Source: Chloroflexota bacterium
GTDB taxonomy: Bacteria > Chloroflexota > Anaerolineae > Aggregatilineales > Aggregatilineaceae
DNA: 14,956 bases
Direction of reading: 5' to 3'
Assembly (NCBI GenBank): GCA_016234525.1
Contig: JACRBK010000249.1
Span: 1 to 14,956, forward strand
Shown: in pieces, positions 8,321 through 14,955 of the stretch
How positions within the stretch are numbered: the stretch's first letter is position 1
How the letters are laid out: each line of letters starts with the position of its first letter
The notes under the pieces: generated by a model
What the model saw: only the letters and a program-made list of their open reading frames with translations
Told to the model about the DNA's origin: nothing
Databases searched by the model: none
Position numbers and translations under genes: made by a program

Positions 8321-8347
8321 TTCCGGGGGAACTTAGTTCTCCCGGAA
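8321..8347 (+). terminator. Strong hairpin after the secreted-protein gene (terminator or attenuator)
   Basis: TTCCGGGGGAAC (8321-8332), loop TTA, and GTTCTCCCGGAA (8336-8347) pair along 12 bp with a single G-U wobble. A short T-run (8354-8358) follows after 6 nt, later than in an ideal intrinsic terminator, so partial readthrough into scmD is likely. It could keep the first gene more abundant than the downstream genes. Confidence 0.6.
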
Positions 8348-8393
8348 GGTTCATTTTTCGGAATAGAATATAGACTATGAGGAGAGAAAATTT

Positions 8394-8666
8394 ATGTCAA
8401 CCAAATTGGTTCGTAATCCTGATATAGTGATCCGTGAGGAAAACGAACACGGAGCATTGATGTTCAATCCAGATACCAACCAGATTAAATTGCTTAACAA
8501 TATGGCTATAACCATTTTTCGTCTATGCGATGGCAGTCACGATATCCCCGCGATCATCAAGACCATCAAAGAGTCCTATGATCAGGTTCCCGCCGATCTT
8601 GTCGATGAGCATGTTACCCTCTTTGTTGATTATATGCTCAAGAACCAGATGGTAGGTTCCATCTAG
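8394..8666 (+). CDS. scmD: PqqD-like RiPP recognition protein (ScmD-like)
   Basis: This 90-residue protein starts at an ATG with GGAGAG about 8 nt upstream. It has the PqqD/RRE layout: beta strands with 'VIREENEHGALMFNPDTNQIKLLN', then the helix 'AITIFRLCDGSHDIPAIIKTI', and a C-terminal helix 'DEHVTLFVDYMLKNQMV'. Proteins of this family bind the leader of a precursor peptide and present it to a radical SAM partner. Immediately downstream are two SPASM radical SAM enzymes. The full set recalls ScmD of the SynChlorMet cassette; that name is from memory of the family, and generic PqqD-like is the safe fallback. The predicted leader target is residues 1-19 of the peptide at 11013. Confidence 0.88.
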   Translation: MSTKLVRNPDIVIREENEHGALMFNPDTNQIKLLNNMAITIFRLCDGSHDIPAIIKTIKESYDQVPADLVDEHVTLFVDYMLKNQMVGSI

Positions 8667-8725
8667 ACAAACCCGTCTGATCATACTGAATATTTTCTGT
8701 ATTCTAATTTAACTGAGGGAAGACC

Positions 8726-9844
8726 ATGACTGCTTTACAGCCAATTTGCATACCTAAAAGTATGCAAATCGCCATAACCGGACGCTGCAACCTGCGCTGT
8801 AAATATTGTTTTTACGCCGATGAGATGGTCGCGCTCAAAGACCTGCCTACTGAGACCTGGCTCAATTTTTTTAAGCAGTTAGGTGAATTGGGAATTATGC
8901 GTGTGACTTTCACCGGTGGTGAAGCCTTTACTCGTCCCGATTTGTTTGAATTGATTGATGGCGTGATCGAAAACCGGATGCGTTACAGCATTTTGAGCAA
9001 TGGGACATTGATTACTGAAAAAGTGCTGGAACAATTCCAGTTAGGCAAACGCCGGCTTCGTCTTGATTACATCCAGATTTCAATTGATGGTTCAACTGCT
9101 GATGTTCACAATCAGAGCCGGCCTAAGAGTTTTGAACACGCGATACGCGGGATGCAACTGCTCCGTCAGGCTGGGTTCCGGACAGTGGTAAGGGTGACGA
9201 TCAACCGTCATAACTTCCAAGACCTCGAAAACATTGCCGGTCTGCTGTTAGACGAAATGGGCCTGCCTTCTTTCGGAACCAACGAAGCGATGCCGATGGG
9301 TGCTGGCTGCGAAAACCAGCCTGAAATCACTCTGACAGCAGATGAGCAGGTGATTGCTATGGGAATTTTGGCGCGGCTCGAAGAACGTTATCCAGGCCGG
9401 ATCACAGCCTCGGCTGGACCACAATCGAAACGCAAACACTTTGCAGAGATGGAGCACGCCCGCCAGACCGGTGAGAGACCAACCCAATGGCAGATGGGCT
9501 GTCTATCAGGTTGCGGCGGTGTGTTTTATAACATGGATGTTTTACATGATGGAACGATTGTGCCGTGCCATGTCCTTACCGGAGTTTCATTAGGCAATAT
9601 CACTACCGATTCACTGGAAGAAGTGTGGCTCAAACACCCGCATATGGTCGCTCTACGCGAACGCCGGTTGACTCCTATGCAAGAAGTTTTGGGTTGCCAA
9701 GACTGTGAGTGGGCACCCTATTGTAATGGAGGGTGTCCGGGTCTAGCCTATTCACTGACCGGGGATTATAACCGGGCCGATTCGCACGACTGCTATCGCC
9801 GTTTTTTATTCCAAACTGGAGCCATCAATGTCGTCCGCAGCTGA
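8726..9844 (+). CDS. scmE: Radical SAM/SPASM enzyme, ScmE-like
   Basis: This 372-residue enzyme starts at an ATG with a GAGGGAAG upstream. The radical SAM cluster motif is C21-x3-C25-x2-C28. The GGE motif (SAM binding) is at 64-66, SNGT at 91-94 and SIDG at 119-122. The C-terminal SPASM domain carries C259, C263, C281, C324, C327, C333, C337 and C356, in the usual Cx2Cx5Cx3C...C order, predicting two extra iron-sulfur clusters. Such enzymes install thioether, C-C or epimer changes on peptides. 'TGRCNLRCKYCF', 'LPTETWLNFF' and 'TAPYC..CP' style segments match ScmE as I remember it. It overlaps the next gene by 17 bp, implying coupled expression. Confidence 0.92.
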   Translation: MTALQPICIPKSMQIAITGRCNLRCKYCFYADEMVALKDLPTETWLNFFKQLGELGIMRVTFTGGEAFTRPDLFELIDGVIENRMRYSILSNGTLITEKVLEQFQLGKRRLRLDYIQISIDGSTADVHNQSRPKSFEHAIRGMQLLRQAGFRTVVRVTINRHNFQDLENIAGLLLDEMGLPSFGTNEAMPMGAGCENQPEITLTADEQVIAMGILARLEERYPGRITASAGPQSKRKHFAEMEHARQTGERPTQWQMGCLSGCGGVFYNMDVLHDGTIVPCHVLTGVSLGNITTDSLEEVWLKHPHMVALRERRLTPMQEVLGCQDCEWAPYCNGGCPGLAYSLTGDYNRADSHDCYRRFLFQTGAINVVRS

Positions 9845-10979
9845 AATCACTCCTCTCTACTCCCAAGCTGGAACACCGCGGGCGATCGATCTGCCGCCTG
9901 GTGTACCACGTCTAGGGTCGCTATATCTCTATATTGCCGGAGCCTGTAACTTGGCCTGCCGTCACTGTTGGATCACACCCTCATTCTTAAAATACGGTCG
10001 CACACAGGCTATAGAAGGCGACGGCAATTTTATCTCGCTCGAACTGCTTAAAAAAGCAATTGACCAGGGTAAAGAGTTAGGGTTGTATACTGTCAAACTA
10101 ACAGGCGGTGAACCCACGCTGCACCCGCGTTTCCGTGAGATCGTCGAACTCGTTTATAACGAGGGACTATCAATAGCGATGGAGACCAACGGGACGCTGG
10201 TGGATGATGAAATGGCATCCTTTCTCAAACAGGGTCCCATGAACTTCATCTCAGTGAGCCTGGATGGTGCTACTCGCGAAACGCATGAATATATGCGTCT
10301 GGTTGACGGTAGTTACAACGACGCTCTCCGGGGGATCAAGGCACTGGTTAAAGCAGGCTTCCCCGTCCAGATGATCTGCACACTCCATCGGGGTAACGTG
10401 GGCGAAATCGCCCCTTTGATTGAACTGGCCGAAGGACTGGGCTGTGGATCGGTCAAGTTCAATCATGTACAGCGTGTTGGACGGGGTGAACGCTTCGGAG
10501 AAGAGAACGGCTTAGAGCTTGAGGAGATCCTGGCACTGCACCGGCGGATTGTGGATGAAATCCAACCCAAGCATCAAATGCGGATTGTTTTAGACGTTCC
10601 TTTCGCGTTTTATACGCTTGAGGAATTGTGGCGCGATCATAAGCATCAGTGTAGTATTCGTAACATCTTGGGCGTTTTGGGTAATGGTCAATTAGCTCTG
10701 TGCGGTATCGGGGTCACAATCCCAGATTTGATTTATGGAAATCTGGCCACCGATAATTTGCGCGATGTGTGGTGTTATCACCCTGGGCTGGTGAAATTGC
10801 GTGAACTCATCCCCAACCACCTTGAGGGGATCTGTAAACAGTGTTTGCACCGGCCAGTTTGTCGGGGGCACTGTGTGGCCAACACCTATCATGTCACCCA
10901 ACAGCTAAATGCTCCCCATCAGTTTTGTAAACATGCAGATGAGATGGGGCTGTTTCCTGCTTCACGTAAAATATTCTAG
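9828..10979 (+). CDS. scmF: Radical SAM/SPASM enzyme, ScmF-like
   Basis: This 383-residue enzyme starts at ATG 9828, inside the end of scmE, with a TGGAG about 7 nt upstream. The radical SAM motif is C40-x3-C44-x2-C47 (CNLACRHCW), followed by KLTGGEPTLHPRF and SVSLDGA. The SPASM Cys are C275, C292, C336, C339, C345, C349 and C367, again in Cx2Cx5Cx3C...C order. 'ACNLACRHCW', 'VKLTGGEPTLHPRF' and 'ILGVLGNGQLALCGIG' closely resemble ScmF. The two enzymes are paralogues with intact motifs, so they probably act in sequence or on different sites of the same peptide. The stop is 33 bp before the precursor gene. Confidence 0.92.
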   Translation: MSSAAEITPLYSQAGTPRAIDLPPGVPRLGSLYLYIAGACNLACRHCWITPSFLKYGRTQAIEGDGNFISLELLKKAIDQGKELGLYTVKLTGGEPTLHPRFREIVELVYNEGLSIAMETNGTLVDDEMASFLKQGPMNFISVSLDGATRETHEYMRLVDGSYNDALRGIKALVKAGFPVQMICTLHRGNVGEIAPLIELAEGLGCGSVKFNHVQRVGRGERFGEENGLELEEILALHRRIVDEIQPKHQMRIVLDVPFAFYTLEELWRDHKHQCSIRNILGVLGNGQLALCGIGVTIPDLIYGNLATDNLRDVWCYHPGLVKLRELIPNHLEGICKQCLHRPVCRGHCVANTYHVTQQLNAPHQFCKHADEMGLFPASRKIF

Positions 10980-11012
10980 CATCCGACACAAAAATTGCAG
11001 AGGACAAATATC

Positions 11013-11291
11013 ATGAGTAAAACAAAACGTTCATATCAACCCCCTATGATCGCTGACCTTTCGGGCGCTGGTGCACAGGGGCAAACAGAGGGTATCTGCG
11101 GGACTGGTTTTAATCCAGTAGACTATACTTGTACCGCTGGCCCACTGCCTTTTATGGAAGATCGCTGCTCTCCAACGGGCATTAGCCCGACCCTGGGGGG
11201 GTGCACAGGATCTGGTGGAGCCGCCGTTGAAGGCTGTGCTACTGGGTCGTTGTTTCCTACAAGCTGCACTGCGGGAACCAACTTCGGGTAG
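11013..11291 (+). CDS. Candidate RiPP precursor peptide with six Cys-x-x-Gly repeats
   Basis: This 92-residue peptide lies directly after the two radical SAM genes. ATG 11013 is preferred because AGAGGA lies 8 nt upstream; an in-frame TTG at 10995 has no such site. The leader is MSKTKRSYQPPMIADLSGA. I13, L16, G18 and A19 fit the -7, -4, -2 and -1 positions of a C39 cleavage site. The remaining part has Cys at 29, 40, 52, 64, 75 and 85 (spacing 11, 12, 12, 11, 10). Most start CxxG: CGTG, CTAG, CATG, CTAG, with CSPTG and CTGSG as variants. Gly, Thr, Ser and Pro dominate and there is no hydrophobic core, unlike a normal folded protein. It is probably the substrate of ScmE and ScmF and cargo of the exporter. 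The chemistry of the product cannot be read from sequence. Confidence 0.82.
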   Translation: MSKTKRSYQPPMIADLSGAGAQGQTEGICGTGFNPVDYTCTAGPLPFMEDRCSPTGISPTLGGCTGSGGAAVEGCATGSLFPTSCTAGTNFG

Positions 11292-11315
11292 TTATTTTTG
11301 AACTAACTTGAAATA

Positions 11316-11368
11316 CGCACAAGGTGATAGGCTTTTGGTGACAGAAAAAAGTCGATCACCTTTGTGTG
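11316..11368 (+). promoter_or_regulatory. Long imperfect hairpin after the precursor gene
   Basis: CGCACAAGGTGAT (11316-11328) pairs with ATCACCTTTGTGTG (11355-11368) over 13 bp with one bulged T and one G-U pair. An inner CTTTT/AAAAG pairing extends it. No T-run follows, so it is more likely an RNA-stability or processing element than a terminator. It would favour precursor mRNA over the downstream genes. Confidence 0.5.
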
Positions 11369-11431
11369 CTTTAGAACAGTAGAGAATCGCACTCGCCATG
11401 GCAGATGAAGGTCAACAGTTGGAGCAGGATT

Positions 11432-12328
11432 ATGTATTTGTATAGTTACCAGGTAGCAGACGTTGTGGTTCGTACTGAATCCGATGTGCCGTTGAGTACT
11501 TTTTGGCGCAGTATGTTTGATCATTTTCCGGTGCGCCACGATGCTCAGCCCGATATCTGTTACCGTTTTCAGAGTATTGATCCTGCAACTTTGACGCTCC
11601 CCCCGCTCGATCCCGACAATCAAAACCGCTTGCTGCGTTGCCGCCACTCTTTTCTCGACAGTAATTTACTGCGATCTCCACTGGTCCGCGAACGCCTGTT
11701 GGTCTGCACGGACTATCCCAATCGAGTCTATTTTGAACTGCGCCCGGACTCAGTGAACCTGTTTGATTTTATGCGACGTGAACATATCGCTTTTTTTTCG
11801 CCTCACCTGGGAGAATTGATTACAGGATTCAATATTCACCCATCCCTCTATGCTATCTTTCTGCCTGTGTTTTCGAGTCTGATGTTGCATTGCTGTGGCG
11901 TGCTGCGGAATAATAGAGTGGCATTGTTCCTGGCTGCTGATGGCGGGGGAAAAACGACGGTCGGCAAACTGGCCCTGTCGGGCACGATTCTCAGTGATGA
12001 TCATGTGATGCTGCGCAACGTGGATGGATTGGTCACTGCATTTGGGACACCGTGGGGGCTGACAGTCAGTGAGACTTTGACTGCTAGAGTAGGCGGCTTG
12101 TTCTGGCTAGAACAAGGGGATCATTTTGAATTGATCCCGCTTGGCACGCCGGAAATCCTTCGGGCATTATGGAACGAACACGGGGGTTATTTTCATGTGC
12201 TGCCCGACGACTATAAGACTTGGGCATTCAATTTTTTTGCTGAACTCTGTTCTCAGCTTCCCGCTTACCGGATGTGCTTTTCAAAAGATTATGTGGATTG
12301 GAACGCGATTGACGCGGCGATGAAGTAA
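11432..12328 (+). CDS. HPr-kinase-like P-loop protein of the RiPP cassette (ScmC-like position)
   Basis: This 298-residue protein starts at ATG 11432, chosen because GGAG lies 7 nt upstream; an ATG at 11405 is in frame but lacks one. A poorly conserved N-terminal half is followed by the pattern LMLHCCGVLRNNRVALFL, then a P-loop AADGGGKTT (residues 168-176), SDDHV at 188-192 and FGTPWG about 20 residues later. This order is typical of HprK-related proteins found in RiPP clusters, whose role is unclear but may be phosphorylation of peptide or partner. The P-loop begins AAD rather than the usual GxSG, so activity needs testing. I believe ScmC of the SynChlorMet cassette is of this type, but I am not certain, so no symbol is given. 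The next gene starts 7 bp after its stop. Confidence 0.8.
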   Translation: MYLYSYQVADVVVRTESDVPLSTFWRSMFDHFPVRHDAQPDICYRFQSIDPATLTLPPLDPDNQNRLLRCRHSFLDSNLLRSPLVRERLLVCTDYPNRVYFELRPDSVNLFDFMRREHIAFFSPHLGELITGFNIHPSLYAIFLPVFSSLMLHCCGVLRNNRVALFLAADGGGKTTVGKLALSGTILSDDHVMLRNVDGLVTAFGTPWGLTVSETLTARVGGLFWLEQGDHFELIPLGTPEILRALWNEHGGYFHVLPDDYKTWAFNFFAELCSQLPAYRMCFSKDYVDWNAIDAAMK

Positions 12329-12335
12329 GAGCATT

Positions 12336-12968
12336 ATGCCAGAACAATTTCTTTCGCTGTTTTATCGCGGTTCGAGTATGCGCAGTACGTTTCGGGTGGG
12401 CGACTGCCTGAAAGTGAATCGTGTACCATTGTCTGTAGTCCGCCCCGGTGATGTAGTAGTCTACATCATTCCCGAATATTCTAACCCCGATCGTAACAAA
12501 GTAGTTCACCGGGTTGTTCGTTGTGTGCCGGGAGGATTGATTACGCGCGGGGACGATAACCAGCTGCGTGATATGAGTGTGGTTCTCGAAGAGCACTTGA
12601 TCGGGTGTGTCACCCATTATGAACGTGGCAGCAAGACTTATCGAGTCATAGGTGGGCCGCTGGGATGGTGGCGCGGGCGTTCTCTTCATGTGTGGAATCC
12701 CGTTCGTATCCGACTGGTGCAATTCATCAAAACTTGGATTTTCCCGCTAGGGCGCTGGTTTTATCGCTGGCTGCGTCACAGTAGGGTGGTGGCTTATTTC
12801 TGGAAACCGGAAATTACTCAAATTCGGTTTGAGACTAAACACGGCCCTCTTATAAAATATATTGTAGGTAAACGCACGGTGGCCTATTGGCTGCCGGATG
12901 CGAACAGGTTTAAATGTATAAAACCCTATGATCTAGTAATTCATCCACCTGAATCCCATGACTCGTGA
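12336..12968 (+). CDS. S26/S24-like peptidase (signal-peptidase-like), possible peptide-processing enzyme
   Basis: This 210-residue protein has RGSSM (Ser14 as the likely nucleophile), GDCLKVNRV and RPGDVVVY boxes, then NKVVHRVV with His58, and ITRGDDN at 69-75. This order matches S26 signal peptidases of the Ser/His (SipW or ER-like) type, in which His replaces the usual Lys. There is no N-terminal membrane anchor. A Trp/Arg-rich hydrophobic segment (about residues 120-155) may associate with membranes. It sits directly after the HprK-like gene and its end overlaps selD by 11 bp. The role is inferred as a second protease in peptide maturation or Sec-protein processing, possibly for the secreted protein at 7681. 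The upstream ribosome-binding site is weak (TAAGAG), suggesting coupling. Confidence 0.75.
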   Translation: MPEQFLSLFYRGSSMRSTFRVGDCLKVNRVPLSVVRPGDVVVYIIPEYSNPDRNKVVHRVVRCVPGGLITRGDDNQLRDMSVVLEEHLIGCVTHYERGSKTYRVIGGPLGWWRGRSLHVWNPVRIRLVQFIKTWIFPLGRWFYRWLRHSRVVAYFWKPEITQIRFETKHGPLIKYIVGKRTVAYWLPDANRFKCIKPYDLVIHPPESHDS

Positions 12969-14016
12969 AGAGTTAATACGCCTGACCGCGCTGTCGTCGT
13001 GCGCGGGTTGAGCGTCTAAACTGGCCCCGGCGGCCCTGGCGCACGTGCTGCGTCCCATGCAAGAAATATTCTCCACGGTCGATCACCCCGATCTGCTGGT
13101 GGGATTAGGCGCGCCTGATGATGCTGCCGTGTACCGGCTGGATGATGAACGAGCACTGATCTTCACCACCGATTTTTTCACGCCTATTGTGGACGATCCC
13201 TACCAGTATGGAGCGATTGCTGCTGCCAATGCGCTGAGTGATGTGTATGCGATGGGCGGTACTCCCCTTCTGGCGTTGACCATTGCTGCCCTGCCGCCCG
13301 ATCTGCCGCTGGAGATGAGTGGGGAGATTATGCATGGGTTGGCGGAAAAGGTGCGGCAGGCCGGGGCCGTGATCGCTGGCGGGCATACTATCCAGGACAA
13401 AGAGCCGAAGGTTGGGTTGGCGGTGATCGGGTTGGCACACCCGGCCCGGCTGCTAACGAAAGCCGGGGCACGTCCGGGTGAGATCCTGATTCTGACCAAA
13501 CCGCTTGGCACGGGCTGCATTACCACTGCGGCCAAACGCGATCAGGCCCATGTTGCCCATATTAGCAAAGCCATCGAATGGATGTCCCGGCTCAACCGCG
13601 AGGCGGCAGGGATTGCGGTGTCTCTAGGCGCTCATGCCGCGACAGACATTACCGGATTTGGGCTGCTCGGCCACGCCTCTGAGATTGCTGCTGCCAGCCA
13701 GGTAACACTCCACCTGCAATTTGAGCGTCTTCCCTGGCTGGATGGGGTGCGTGATTATGCCGAACAATGGATTTTTCCCGGCGGATCGATAGCGAACCGC
13801 GAGGCGTATCAGGATGGCGTGCGCTTTGATGGCGATCTGCCTGAAGCTGCGCAAATGCTTCTGTTTGATGCGCAGACCAGTGGCGGCTTGTTGATCGCTC
13901 TGCCCGCTGATCAGTTGGACGCTTTCGCGGCAGGCATGGCGGCGTGTATGGCTCCCTGGTGGCCGGTCGGCATGGTGCGCGAACGAGAGAGTACCGCTAT
14001 TCTGGTCACGCCCTGA
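12958..14016 (+). CDS. selD: Selenide, water dikinase (selenophosphate synthetase), selenocysteine-containing
   Basis: SelD makes selenophosphate from selenide and ATP, the selenium donor for selenocysteine and selenouridine. Reading from ATG 12958 gives MTREELIRLTALSSCAG, then an in-frame TGA (13009-13011), then ASKLAPAALAHVL and 330 more codons (353 codons in all, including the stop). The TGA is codon 18 and K21 follows, matching the catalytic Cys17/Lys20 pair of E. coli SelD; the UGA is therefore read as selenocysteine. Later motifs are family-typical: GAPDDAAVYRLDDERA, TTDFFTPIVDDPY, ANALSDVYAMGG, and ATDITGFGLLGH. The length of 352 residues is normal for SelD. The start overlaps the preceding gene by 11 bp with no clear Shine-Dalgarno, so translation is probably coupled. 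selA, selB and selC are not in the window and should exist elsewhere. Confidence 0.95.
13009..13011 (+). other. selD: In-frame UGA selenocysteine codon
   Basis: The TGA interrupts an otherwise continuous SelD reading frame exactly at the catalytic residue. Conserved SelD sequence lies on both sides, so it is recoding and not a gene boundary. Confidence 0.92.
13012..13060 (+). promoter_or_regulatory. Candidate bacterial SECIS hairpin downstream of the UGA
   Basis: GGCGCA (13038-13043), loop CGTGC and TGCGTC (13049-13054) form a 6-bp stem with a GU in the loop, 33-34 nt past the UGA. This is within the range seen for bacterial SECIS elements. A competing GGCC/GGCC stem lies at about 13023-13035. 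Bacterial SECIS elements are too variable to identify by eye with certainty. Confidence 0.4.
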
Positions 14017-14025
14017 TTCGCCGTC

Positions 14026-14955
14026 CTATTTTTTCCACACCGCGATCTCAATCACGATATGGTCAAAGAAGCTGGCCGTTGGGAAAGTGTCGGAAAAACC
14101 GTACACTATATCCAACACACGCGCCCGCAGATGCAGCGTTTTCGTTTGCATCTCGATGACCGCGTCCGTGTCGGCCAGGATCACCTGCCCTTTTGGTTCT
14201 AACTTCTTAGTTAGTTCATCGTTGGTCATGGCGTATTGACTTGCCAGTACACTCGTCGATGTTTTGATGTCGTTTTTATCGAACATCCATATCTCTAATG
14301 CGGCGATACGAGTCGCGTCAGTGCGGTTGACGGGTGTGGCGATCCCGATCCCACATTCGCCTAAAAACTCACCGGAGGGCGGTTCGATAGCAAACGATTC
14401 ATCGAAATGAAAATCGCCGTAGACATAGGTACACAGTTTTTGCAGAATCGGCTGCTGTTCGCTCGTGGCTTTAAAATTAGTGGCCCGATCTTTGACAGCT
14501 TGTTCAATCACCAGGGCTTTGGTGTGCGCGCTGCTGGGCCGCCGTTTGGCGCTTTTGCCCTTTGTTTTCTGCGAGGGTAAGCCAAATCGTTGCCCAAGGA
14601 TTATATTCGGCCAGCGCCACAGAGCTGCCCCGCCAACAGTGATGAAGATCGTCAAGATCAAAATGATCATCAGCGGAATCCCTGCTCCCGTCTCGCTGGA
14701 ACTTTCTGGTTCAGCGGCAGCGGGCGGCGCAGCCTGAGCCATCGGTGCTGCAACGCTGCCCACTGAAGCCAGTGCAGGCAGCATCACGACCACGTCGGCG
14801 CGCAGGGCTACATTAGTGATAATTACCGTGTCGGGAAATTGCTGATCGATCTGGCTGATCTCTGCCCCGGCCTGATAATCGGGCGCGATAAAGATAGTCT
14901 GTGCGCCGCGTTCGACCATACCTCCCACGACGGATTCCAGGGTAACGCCGGGATG
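14026..14955 (-). CDS. Single-pass membrane protein of unknown function (5' end outside window)
   Basis: The frame is open from the right window edge to a TAG at 14028-14026 (309 residues visible, reading HPGVTLESVVGGMVERG at the edge), so the N-terminus is missing; a GTG at 14928 is not necessarily the start. The visible protein has an N-terminal extracytoplasmic part, then an Ala/Pro/Glu-rich linker, one transmembrane helix (GIPLMIILILTIFITVGGAA), a Lys/Arg-rich stretch (QKTKGKSAKRRPSS) that suggests the C-terminus is cytoplasmic, and a C-terminal beta-rich domain of about 150 residues. I do not recognise the family. It converges on selD with only 9 bp between the stops, and no terminator is obvious in that gap. 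Confidence 0.8.
   Translation of the reverse strand, partial: HPGVTLESVVGGMVERGAQTIFIAPDYQAGAEISQIDQQFPDTVIITNVALRADVVVMLPALASVGSVAAPMAQAAPPAAAEPESSSETGAGIPLMIILILTIFITVGGAALWRWPNIILGQRFGLPSQKTKGKSAKRRPSSAHTKALVIEQAVKDRATNFKATSEQQPILQKLCTYVYGDFHFDESFAIEPPSGEFLGECGIGIATPVNRTDATRIAALEIWMFDKNDIKTSTSVLASQYAMTNDELTKKLEPKGQVILADTDAVIEMQTKTLHLRARVLDIVYGFSDTFPTASFFDHIVIEIAVWKK

Noticed and set aside
10995..11012. TTG start for the precursor peptide at 10995
   Set aside because: No Shine-Dalgarno precedes it, whereas AGAGGA is well placed for the ATG at 11013.
13045..14016. selD starting at GTG 13045 or ATG 13057
   Set aside because: This start would drop the conserved N-terminus with the catalytic position. 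The upstream frame to 12958 encodes SelD sequence with a single UGA at the expected selenocysteine site.
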